From Brachyspira alvinipulli ATCC 51933 (lineage in GTDB: Bacteria; Spirochaetota; Brachyspiria; Brachyspirales; Brachyspiraceae), in NCBI RefSeq assembly GCF_000518245.1, contig NZ_KI912404.1:47897-111896 (forward strand): a stretch of 64,000 nt of DNA. Direction: 5' to 3'. The notes beneath the pieces were generated by a model. The model was not told where the DNA came from, ran no database searches, and worked only from the letters and a program-made list of their open reading frames with translations. Positions 45,816 through 52,720 of this stretch are shown here, in pieces. The stretch's first letter is position 1. Every line of letters begins with the position of its first letter. The translations under genes were made by a program, and so were the position numbers.

Positions 45816-45872
45816 ATTTTCTCATTTTGAATCTATTATAAAAAATAGAAAAATTAAAATTATTAATATATC

Positions 45873-46505
45873 TTATTTTGATTTTCTCTTTTCAATTCTT
45901 TTAATTATATAAATAATTAAAATTACAGATAAAATTAAAATTAATCCTATAATTAGATACTCTTTTAATGTAATATCCTCGAATAAAACCGAATTAAAAA
46001 GATTGTTGTATCCTAATAATAAGTCAGCAATATTTCTCTGAGTTGATAAGGTAGATTTCAAATCATTAGTATAATTATTTGTAATGTTTTGATTATTGAT
46101 AGCTGTATCATTTATAGTGGATGGGGCATTAAAAAATGATGCATATAAAAGTATAAGAAAAAATATTAAAGCAACAATTAATGTCTTTTTTATATTATCT
46201 TCATTTATATTAAATAATGCCGTTATAATACCAATTGCTATAAATATATATTCATAAGTATTTTCAGTGTATTTTATTATAAAAAAAACTGATACTCCAA
46301 AAAAAGCTATTATTAATATTATAATTATACCCAAACCTATACCATTACTATCACCAATGAACTCATCAAAGCTAAAATCTCCTTTAATTAAAACTAGTAT
46401 TAAAAACACTATTATAAAAGAGCATAAAAATAATGCTGACATTCTAAATAAATCATTTTCTGGTATATTGATTTTGTATATTAAATTAAAAATAATATCT
46501 TTCAT
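45873..46505 (-). CDS. multi-span membrane protein of unknown function
   Basis: A 210-residue protein with about five hydrophobic helices (near 22-40, 55-75, 80-100, 105-122 and 182-202). A polar Asn/Thr-rich loop (about 125-165) lies before the last helix. It ends in a basic tail RIEKRKSK. No domain recognised. It is the last of a minus-strand row of small membrane-protein genes, several of which are broken. Confidence 0.68.
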   Translation of the reverse strand: MKDIIFNLIYKINIPENDLFRMSALFLCSFIIVFLILVLIKGDFSFDEFIGDSNGIGLGIIIILIIAFFGVSVFFIIKYTENTYEYIFIAIGIITALFNINEDNIKKTLIVALIFFLILLYASFFNAPSTINDTAINNQNITNNYTNDLKSTLSTQRNIADLLLGYNNLFNSVLFEDITLKEYLIIGLILILSVILIIYIIKRIEKRKSK

Positions 46506-46522
46506 AAATATTTTATATATCC

Positions 46523-46781
46523 TTAATGCTTAATATATTTGCGAGTAGTAATTCCTGCTGCTATACTTAAATATTCTTTGGCAGTTATAATATTATCCTT
46601 TAACATAAAGAAAGCAAATATAGTAATTGCAATCCATAGTAAATGGAAGAAAATTAATTATTGCCTCCTTTTTATTTTTTAATCCTTCTTTTTTTATTTT
46701 ATTAATTGTTAAAGTAGGTACAATAAAAAGAATGGCTCTTATATAAATATTTTCTTCTTTATGTTTTCTCTTTCTTATCAT
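46523..46781 (-). pseudogene. broken small membrane protein
   Basis: The frame begins MIRKRKHKEENIYIRAIL and, near 46630, must shift by one base to continue HLLWIAITIFAFFMLKDN and end EYLSIAAGITTRKYIKH. The C-terminus parallels IEYLAFSAIIFRKY of the neighbour at 46826, so this is a degraded relative. Unknown function. Confidence 0.6.
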
Positions 46782-46825
46782 AACTGCCTTATATTTTTAC
46801 TATGAATATCTTTCTAAGAAAGTAT

Positions 46826-47332
46826 CTAGTATTTTCTAAAAATTATTGCACTAAATGCTAAATATTCTATTTTACTTTTAGCATTAATAACGCATAAAAC
46901 TGTTATAGTAATAACATTTGCAAATAAAAAAAGTGTGAATAGCAAACTTTTTTTATCCTCTTTCATTGTTCTGTAGAATTCTTTAATTTCATTCTTTGTA
47001 TTTGGTATAATACCTGTAAATATAGCCAATATAGCATATAACAAAGAAACTCTCATAAATATAGTATTAAAAAAAGCTTTTGCCGTATAATATTTTATAA
47101 ATAAACTATTTTTTATATGTGTTGTCAATTCCACTTTCTTTTCTTCTTTTGATATATTTTTTAAATAAGTTGTTTCTAAATAATTTTTTATATTTATTTC
47201 TACTTCTTTTGCAAATCCTATATTTGTATCTCTGTAAGAAAATATAATTATAAGAGCAGGAGGTATTATAATAGGTGAAAACAAAAATATTGCAAAAATT
47301 ATTATAGATTTTGCAGATTCTTTTTTATCCAT
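46826..47332 (-). CDS. small membrane protein of a duplicated local family
   Basis: A 168-residue protein with an N-terminal helix (about 10-32), a charged middle, and two C-terminal helices. AAAGG lies five bases before the ATG and a promoter lies upstream. It is the only uninterrupted member of a three-copy family (relatives at 46523 and 47773, both broken). All share the EYLAFS-type C-terminus. Function unknown; the membrane topology is the only clue. Confidence 0.7.
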   Translation of the reverse strand: MDKKESAKSIIIFAIFLFSPIIIPPALIIIFSYRDTNIGFAKEVEINIKNYLETTYLKNISKEEKKVELTTHIKNSLFIKYYTAKAFFNTIFMRVSLLYAILAIFTGIIPNTKNEIKEFYRTMKEDKKSLLFTLFLFANVITITVLCVINAKSKIEYLAFSAIIFRKY

Positions 47333-47483
47333 TTTAAGCCTTTATATATATTATGATTAGAAAAATATAAAGACAATACTTTTTTATTATAAAATAGACT
47401 TTTTATATAGGCAATAAAACTGTATTGTGTAAATTAATAAATGTCTAATTAAGTAGCATTTTATTTTTCATAATCCTAAATAT

Positions 47484-47511
47484 ATTTTATTACATATGTT
47501 TTTTTTGTCAA
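47484..47511 (-). promoter_or_regulatory. shared promoter module, copy 1
   Basis: On the minus strand TTGACA (47506-47511), 16-bp spacer, TAAAAT (47484-47489), preceded by AAACATATATGCCGTA. The same module recurs at 48381 and 50293. Confidence 0.6.
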
Positions 47512-47521
47512 TACGGCATAT

Positions 47522-47772
47522 ATGTTTATTGAATTATAAATTGAGTTAGCTTATTGTAAGCGTAAAATTAAACTATTAAGCAAAAAATTTTTAACTTTGT
47601 CAATTTTTTTATTATTATTTTACCACTGTACATTAAACGAAACTGTCAATATAATTATTTTATTAGTCTTTTTGCAACTTTTTTGGCAAAAAAAGTTGAT
47701 AATAATTATATAATATGCGGTAGTCGGAAAAATGAAATCGTTTCAGTATATATTTTTAGAATACTAATAAAT
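47522..47772. other. gap with a repeat-like hairpin
   Basis: No gene. CAACTTTTTT (47675-47684) pairs with AAAAAAAGTTG (47688-47698). The stretch AACTTTGTCAATTTTTTT near 47593 resembles the left end of the element at 1544, so this may be a decayed copy. Confidence 0.4.
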
Positions 47773-48326
47773 TTATGTTATTTTCCTAATGATAACATAG
47801 GCTATAAAACCGAAAATCACTCCGCTGAAAGCTAAATATTCTCTATTACTTTCCATATTTATTACTGTTACTATTAAAACGAATGCCATTAATGCCAGAG
47901 TAATCAACCCTACTAATATTGTTTCTATAGTCTCTCTAATATCTTCTTTTATTTTTTATATCTTCATGATAATATTTTTGGGCTATAATTGCGGTAATTG
48001 CAAGCGATAATATATAAGTCAGTCCATATACAATTAATACTCTTATACCAAGAATTTTCAAATCCACTTTTGAGCCGCTATATTTAGATGATGAAGTTCC
48101 TTTTAATAATAATGATGTTATTATTTTTTGAAGTACTTCTTCTTTGTCAAAATTTGCTGCATTAGTTTGTTTATTATTATCTATTATTTCTTTTTTTCTT
48201 TTATATTTTTATCAGCCATAGCAAAAAATGATATTGCAGTAGATGGTATAATTAAAGATAAGAAGAGATATATTATTAAAGCTATTACATTATCTTTGCC
48301 ATCATTTTTTTCTTTTTAATTTTCAT
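47773..48326 (-). pseudogene. membrane protein gene broken by three frameshifts
   Basis: Starting from the ATG at 48326 (MKIKKKK), a shift at an A7 run near 48308 continues DGKDNVIALIIYLFLSLIIP. A second shift near 48200 (A7 run) continues EIIDNNKQTNAANFDKEEV. A third near 47955 continues IRETIETILVGLITLAL and ends REYLAFSGVIFGFIAY and a stop at 47773. The rebuilt protein of about 180 residues matches the intact neighbour at 46826 at its C-terminus. Promoter still intact upstream. Confidence 0.72.
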
Positions 48327-48380
48327 TTTTATTTAACTACTCTTTAATTAAAATTATTTTTTATCATATATAGTTTTTCA

Positions 48381-48408
48381 ATTCTAATGTATATAGGTTT
48401 TTTGTCAA
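48381..48408 (-). promoter_or_regulatory. shared promoter module, copy 2
   Basis: On the minus strand TTGACA (48403-48408), 16-bp spacer, TAGAAT (48381-48386), in front of the broken membrane-protein gene. Confidence 0.58.
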
Positions 48409-48431
48409 TACGGTATATATGTTTATTAAAT

Positions 48432-48514
48432 TACGCACGGTAATGTATTTATATAAATAATCAAAATAATATTTATAAATTAGCTTTTTTATAAGTCTAG
48501 TTTAGCGTGCGGTA
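48432..48514. repeat. dispersed palindromic repeat, inner part only
   Basis: CGCACG (48434-48439) with CGTGCG (48506-48511), flanked as in other copies. No outer boxes. It abuts the promoter module. Confidence 0.7.
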
Positions 48515-48655
48515 GTATGCATTATGATTTAAAAAATTACTGTGTAAGTTAAAATAATAATATCAAATTAAAACAATATAATTTAATATCTAAAATACAT
48601 TTATTTTATGAACTACAATATATGTTTTATATGTATTGCAATATATGTAAACATT

Positions 48656-48678
48656 ATTGTTACTGCATTAGTAACAAT
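48656..48678. promoter_or_regulatory. operator-like perfect palindrome
   Basis: ATTGTTACT (48656-48664), spacer GCATT, AGTAACAAT (48670-48678). It lies 75 bp before the oxidoreductase gene, at a place where a repressor would overlap its promoter. The arms resemble GTAAC-type sites of winged-helix repressors, but the regulator is not in the window. Confidence 0.6.
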
Positions 48679-48753
48679 AAATACTTAAAACTTTCATATT
48701 GATTTATATACTACATAAATTTATTTTTATAAAAAATAATAAATGGAGATATT

Positions 48754-49755
48754 ATGAAAGCTATTCAAATAAAAAAATATTTAAAAGATATAGATATAAA
48801 TATTGCCGATATTCCAATACCTGAAATCTCTGATAATGATGTATTAATTAAGGTAAAGGCAGCGGCAGTAAATCCTCTTGAGATATTAATATTAACAGGT
48901 GCTGTAAGACTTATACAAGATTATAAAATGCCTTTAACATTAGGTAATGAATGTTCTGGTGTAGTTGAAAGTGTAGGAAAAAATGTAACCGATTTCAAAG
49001 CAGGAGATAAAGTTTATACTCGTTTGACTATATCAAAAATAGGGGCTTTTGCTGAATATGTTGCAGTAGATAGTAAATTTATATCTCTTATTCCTAAGGA
49101 TTATGATTTTATTACATCTGCTGCAATACCTTTAACTGCTCTTACTGCATATCAAGCATTTACAGAAGAATTAGAGGTTAAATCTGGTGAAACTGTTTTA
49201 ATAACTGGAGGTTCTGGAAGTTTTGGGGAGCTTGCCGTTCCAATTGGAAAATACTTAGGTTTAAATATTATACTTTCTGGAAATGAAAGATTAAAAGAAC
49301 ATTTCATCAATTTAGGGGCTGATAAATATATTAGTTACAATAAAGAAAATTACTCAGAATTAGTTTCAAATGTTGATTATGTTATAGATACTCTTGGGGC
49401 GAATGAATTTGACAGAGAATTATCAGTATTAAAGAAAGGAGGACGTCTTTTGAGCTTGAGAACTAGCCCTAATAAAAAGTTTGCTGAAGATAATAAACTT
49501 CCTTTTTTCAAAAAATTATTATTTTCTCTTGCAGGTTATAAGTATGATAAAAAAGCAATGAATGAGCAAAAAGAATATCGTTTTATGTTTGTACGTGCTG
49601 ACGGAGAACAGCTTCGTAAAATTACAAAAATTGTAGAAGATAAAAATATAAAACCTAAAATATATTCTACAGTATTTAATATGGATAATGCTTCAGAGGC
49701 TTTAAAATGCGTTTTACAAAAACATACAGATGGAAAAATAATAATATCTATGTAA
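48754..49755 (+). CDS. zinc-independent MDR-family NAD(P)H oxidoreductase
   Basis: A 333-residue quinone-oxidoreductase-like enzyme. The N-terminal catalytic domain (NECSGVVESVGKNVTDFKAGDKVYTR) lacks the zinc cysteines of alcohol dehydrogenases. The Rossmann fold carries LITGGSGSFGELAVPIGKYLG near residue 155. Such enzymes reduce quinones or enones using NADPH. Alone between repeats, with a GGAGA ribosome site and a palindromic operator upstream. Likely stress-inducible (inference from the operator). Confidence 0.93.
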   Translation: MKAIQIKKYLKDIDINIADIPIPEISDNDVLIKVKAAAVNPLEILILTGAVRLIQDYKMPLTLGNECSGVVESVGKNVTDFKAGDKVYTRLTISKIGAFAEYVAVDSKFISLIPKDYDFITSAAIPLTALTAYQAFTEELEVKSGETVLITGGSGSFGELAVPIGKYLGLNIILSGNERLKEHFINLGADKYISYNKENYSELVSNVDYVIDTLGANEFDRELSVLKKGGRLLSLRTSPNKKFAEDNKLPFFKKLLFSLAGYKYDKKAMNEQKEYRFMFVRADGEQLRKITKIVEDKNIKPKIYSTVFNMDNASEALKCVLQKHTDGKIIISM

Positions 49756-49773
49756 TTAGTTTTTTATTGAGTT

Positions 49774-49973
49774 ACGCACGGTGTGAAAATTCTTATACAT
49801 AATTAAAATTATAATTAAAAAAATAATCAAATATTTATAATTTCATTATTCGTGCGGTGAATATATTTTTAAACTTAAATAAATCTAGGATGGGTGTTAA
49901 AATAACAGATAAAAACTAAAAAGAAATATAACACAAAAATAACAGTGATTTTAAAAAAGTATAAAGGGTGGGC
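49774..49973. repeat. nested palindromic element, right part
   Basis: Inner arms CGCACG (49775-49780) and CGTGCG (49851-49856), then a degenerate middle box GATGGGTG near 49889 and the outer box AAAGGGTGGGC (49963-49973). The left outer and middle boxes are missing. Confidence 0.68.
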
Positions 49974-50008
49974 ATATGTAATTTGAGTTTTAAAGCTTTA
50001 TTTACATA

Positions 50009-50205
50009 CCCCGCCTTTTATTCTTTATAAACTTATTTTGCAATTAAAATTTTATTTGAGGCTTTTGCCTAATTAGAAATTTCAGCACCCGCCCAAGTTG
50101 TGATTATATTTAAAAATTTATACAACGTACGTTTAACTGAATTTGATATATAATTTGAATTTGATTGATAATCAGTTTATATTTATGATTTTTTTAGTGT
50201 GCGTA
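50009..50205. repeat. nested palindromic element, left part with core
   Basis: CCCCGCC (50009-50015), CACCCGCCCAAG (50086-50097), then inner arms changed to CGTACG (50126-50131) and GTGTGCG (50197-50203). The 49756-50425 gap thus consists of these repeats, one hairpin and one orphan promoter. Confidence 0.68.
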
Positions 50206-50220
50206 AAATATATAAAACAA

Positions 50221-50255
50221 AAATGCAATCACTTAGAATTAAAGCGATTGCATTT
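50221..50255 (+). terminator. terminator-like hairpin
   Basis: AAATGCAATC paired with GATTGCATTT, with an inner CTT/AAG extension, followed by T-rich sequence. Confidence 0.6.
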
Positions 50256-50292
50256 CTATTTACTTTTTTTATATATTCTCTTAGTTTTTATC

Positions 50293-50320
50293 ATTTTATT
50301 ATATAATAGTTTTTTGTCAA
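50293..50320 (-). promoter_or_regulatory. shared promoter module, orphan copy 3
   Basis: On the minus strand TTGACA (50315-50320), 16-bp spacer, TAAAAT (50293-50298). It points into the repeat cluster and no gene follows, suggesting the gene was lost. Confidence 0.5.
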
Positions 50321-50355
50321 TACCCTATATACCTTTATTTGATTTTCTAAAATAA

Positions 50356-50386
50356 AAGGCTTAAATCTTTTTCAGATTCAAGCCTT
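50356..50386 (-). terminator. terminator of the PepSY-like gene
   Basis: AAGGCTTAAATCT and AGATTCAAGCCTT around a TTTTC loop, followed on the minus strand by a T-rich run. Confidence 0.82.
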
Positions 50387-50425
50387 ATATATTAATTAAT
50401 TTTTTAAAGAGATACAACTTAAAAA

Positions 50426-50806
50426 TTATGCCATTATTAATTCGCCGTTATTTCTTATACATACTTCTAAAGAGTTAGTTAATTTTACTCTGTAGAATTC
50501 TATTCTTTTATTGATTTCAAATATATAAGCATTATTGTATTTTTTCATTATGTTTTTAATTTTATTAGCTATTGTTTTTGGAAGTATATTTTCAGATAGT
50601 TTATCATCGCTGCTTATATAATTCCAAGTTCCATTTTTATCAAAATTTATATAAGTACCATTGCTTAATTTGATTTCATATTCGTCTTTAATTTTGTCTA
50701 TATAAACAATTTTAACATTTCTATAATTAGAAGCTATGAATCTTCTAATGTTTTCTGGTAATTGGCTAGGTGTAATTTTAATGAAAAGGTTTAATGAATT
50801 AGTCAT
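50426..50806 (-). CDS. PepSY-like (DUF2874) protein
   Basis: A 126-residue protein with two PepSY-like repeats: LPENIRRFIASNYRNVKIVYIDKI...YEIKLSNGTYINFDKNG and then LPKTIANKIKNIMKKYNNAYIFEI...YRVKLTNSLEVCIRNNG. Family members are usually exported, but no signal peptide is seen here. AAGGAG stands seven bases before the ATG. A strong promoter and a row of three TTTACAA boxes lie upstream, so this gene is probably tightly controlled. Confidence 0.82.
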   Translation of the reverse strand: MTNSLNLFIKITPSQLPENIRRFIASNYRNVKIVYIDKIKDEYEIKLSNGTYINFDKNGTWNYISSDDKLSENILPKTIANKIKNIMKKYNNAYIFEINKRIEFYRVKLTNSLEVCIRNNGELIMA

Positions 50807-50851
50807 GTTGTATCTCCTTAACAGGTATTGTAAAATCTCTTTATATTTATA

Positions 50852-50879
50852 ATTATAGCAGATTGTAAAAATTAAGCAA
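50852..50879 (-). promoter_or_regulatory. promoter of the PepSY-like gene
   Basis: On the minus strand TTGCTT (50874-50879), 16-bp spacer, TATAAT (50852-50857). Confidence 0.68.
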
Positions 50880-50885
50880 TATTTG

Positions 50886-50914
50886 TTTACAAATAATTTA
50901 CAACAAATTTACAA
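50886..50914. promoter_or_regulatory. Pho-box-like array of three TTTACAA repeats
   Basis: TTTACAA at 50886-50892, 50897-50903 and 50908-50914: three exact copies with 11-bp periods. The first is six bases from the -35 box of the PepSY-like gene. This is the layout of binding sites for OmpR/PhoB-type response regulators. The regulator is unknown. Confidence 0.65.
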
Positions 50915-50979
50915 AAGATATGTGTATTATGTATTTAATAACACATATAATACATAAATAAAGTATGTTTCAAGAATTA

Positions 50980-50998
50980 TTGTAAAATATATTTACAA
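50980..50998. promoter_or_regulatory. perfect palindrome of the same heptamer
   Basis: TTGTAAA, ATATA, TTTACAA: the heptamer of the nearby array in inverted orientation, 66 bp further upstream. Confidence 0.5.
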
Positions 50999-51110
50999 AT
51001 ATTTGAAAATTGGCTATAAATCTATGATTTTACTATGAAAATTAGAAACAAATTGGAATTTTTGGTGATAAGTATAATATTTAGGATAAAATATTGAATT
51101 TTTTTACATA

Positions 51111-51200
51111 CCCCGCCCTTTATTTTATATAGCTTAATTTTTAAATAATAATTAAAATTATATTTATTGCCTGATTAGAAATAGCATACCCACCCAAGTT
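51111..51200. repeat. nested palindromic element, left remnant
   Basis: CCCCGCCCTT (51111-51120) and CCCACCCAAG (about 51189-51198), with nothing of the inner arms. It ends next to the truncated DUF4234 copy. Confidence 0.6.
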
Positions 51201-51216
51201 TTTTCTAAATTTTTAA

Positions 51217-51366
51217 CTATATATTAGTTGTTATTTTTGTGAAAATAATATTTAACTTAGATTGTAATGCAACAATAGAATAAATATATCCAAATGGCAC
51301 TAGAATAAGTATGGCTAATACAACAGCACTTCCTCCATAACTATCTAATTCTGCCTTTTGGCTCAT
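51217..51366 (-). pseudogene. truncated DUF4234 duplicate
   Basis: A 49-codon remnant (MSQKAELDSYGGSAVVLAIL at its start, VPFGYIYSIVALQSKLN later). It matches the last 50 residues of the intact gene at 52218-52589, with about 85 percent identity by eye. The first helices are missing. An in-frame ATG survives, but no ribosome site is visible. Confidence 0.72.
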
Positions 51367-51496
51367 TTAATTAAAAATAAGTATTATTAATATAAACTAA
51401 AAATTATTTTAATAAAACTTTAAATAATATACATTTATTGAAAAAACATGTATATTATTATATAACATAATAGTATAAAACTAATTTGGATTTTTT

Positions 51497-52032
51497 ATGA
51501 AAAAAATATTAGCTATTATTTTATTGTTTTTTATAACATCAATATCTTTTGCAAAAGTAAAGGTAATAAAAGATGAATTTTATGGTACAGAATATTATCA
51601 AATAGATCATGTAAATATAAATTATGCTAAATCCGGACTTGATTGGTGTGCACAAATTAGATTTAGAACAGCAAATGGTGATAATAATACAATTATTATG
51701 AGTGCAGCTATAATTTATTTGCCTTCTTCTGTTTTTTCATTAGATAAAGCTTTAATAAGATGTGAGAATAATCATATTATAGAAATAAAACCAAATAGTA
51801 TTATTGATAAAGTATCTGATCTTAATAAAAGTTTTAGTTACACAACCAGCTGATTACAGGCTGTTCAATTTGAGGTTATTTTAACAGATAAAGATATTGA
51901 AGGTATAAAAAGCGGATTTGCTATATTAAGATTGGAATTTAGAGATAGTTTTAAAAATATAAATATTAGTAAAAGTGAAGCTAAAAATATTACAAAAAAG
52001 CTAGATGAATTATTAAAAAAAATAAATAATTA
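51497..52032 (+). pseudogene. exported protein gene with an in-frame TGA
   Basis: An ATG at 51497 gives a signal peptide (MKKILAIILLFFITSISFAK) and 118 residues, then TGA at 51851-51853. The same frame stays open for 59 more codons (LQAVQFEVILTDKDIEGIKSG and on) to TAA at 52032. The codon usage and content continue unchanged, so this is one gene of about 178 codons with a nonsense change, or a read-through. No selenocysteine element is visible. Family not recognised. Confidence 0.75.
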
Positions 52033-52217
52033 ATTGTATATAGGAATATTCTTATAGTATTGATATTATAAATAATTTTGAAATATTAATAAATATAGTT
52101 TTATAGTAAGCTTATTTTTATATAAAAATAATAAATATTTAAATACTCTGACATTATGTATTGATGGCTTACATTGTAAAATAATGTCCTATAAAAACTA
52201 GAATTTTTTCAAATTAA

Positions 52218-52589
52218 TTATTTTTTATTAATTTTATCATAAATAAAATTTAATTTAGATTGTAAAGTAACAACAGAATAAATATATCCGAATGGCACTA
52301 GAATAAGTATCGCTAATACAACAGCACTTTCTCCGTAACTATCCAATTCTGCCTTTTTGCTCATTTCATTAAAAACAACAGTTCCGTATTTATAGAACCA
52401 ATATATAGTAAATAATCCGCATGTTGCTATTAACAAAATAGCTGCTAATGCAGGGCTCATATATTCTTTTTCCATATAAGTGTTAACATCGTTTGTAGTA
52501 ATGTATATCCAATAAATTAAGTATATTCCGCATGTTACTAAAGATAAAATACTTACAATTAATAATGATTTAGCTTGAAATTCTTTCAT
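52218..52589 (-). CDS. DUF4234 membrane protein
   Basis: A 123-residue protein with three hydrophobic helices. The DUF4234 pattern is clear: KSLLIVSILSLVTCGIYLIYWIY and SPALAAILLIATCGLFTIYWFYKYG. Family function is unknown. An ATAGGAG-type ribosome site precedes the ATG. Its 3' half has been copied to 51217-51366. Confidence 0.85.
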   Translation of the reverse strand: MKEFQAKSLLIVSILSLVTCGIYLIYWIYITTNDVNTYMEKEYMSPALAAILLIATCGLFTIYWFYKYGTVVFNEMSKKAELDSYGESAVVLAILILVPFGYIYSVVTLQSKLNFIYDKINKK

Positions 52590-52664
52590 ATTTTATTTCT
52601 CCTATTATTAATTTAAGTATAATTCATTATTAATAATATACAATTAAAAAATCATAATTTATTG

Positions 52665-52694
52665 TTGACATAATATATATATTCATTGTAAAAT
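52665..52694 (+). promoter_or_regulatory. promoter of the TPR gene
   Basis: TTGACA (52665-52670), 18-bp spacer, TAAAAT (52689-52694), with the ATG 27 bp downstream. Confidence 0.55.
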
Positions 52695-52720
52695 AATTAT
52701 ATAATGTATATGGGGTTTTT

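Noticed and set aside
48128-48319. 63-codon plus-strand ORF rich in Phe/Ile
   Set aside because: It is the reverse of a decayed membrane gene; no ribosome site.
50143-50355. 70-codon ORF in the repeat cluster
   Set aside because: Runs through the palindromic repeat, a terminator-like hairpin and the orphan promoter; no coding character.
51851-51853. Selenocysteine at the in-frame TGA
   Set aside because: No stem-loop of SECIS type is visible after the codon and no Cys-containing orthologue motif surrounds it.
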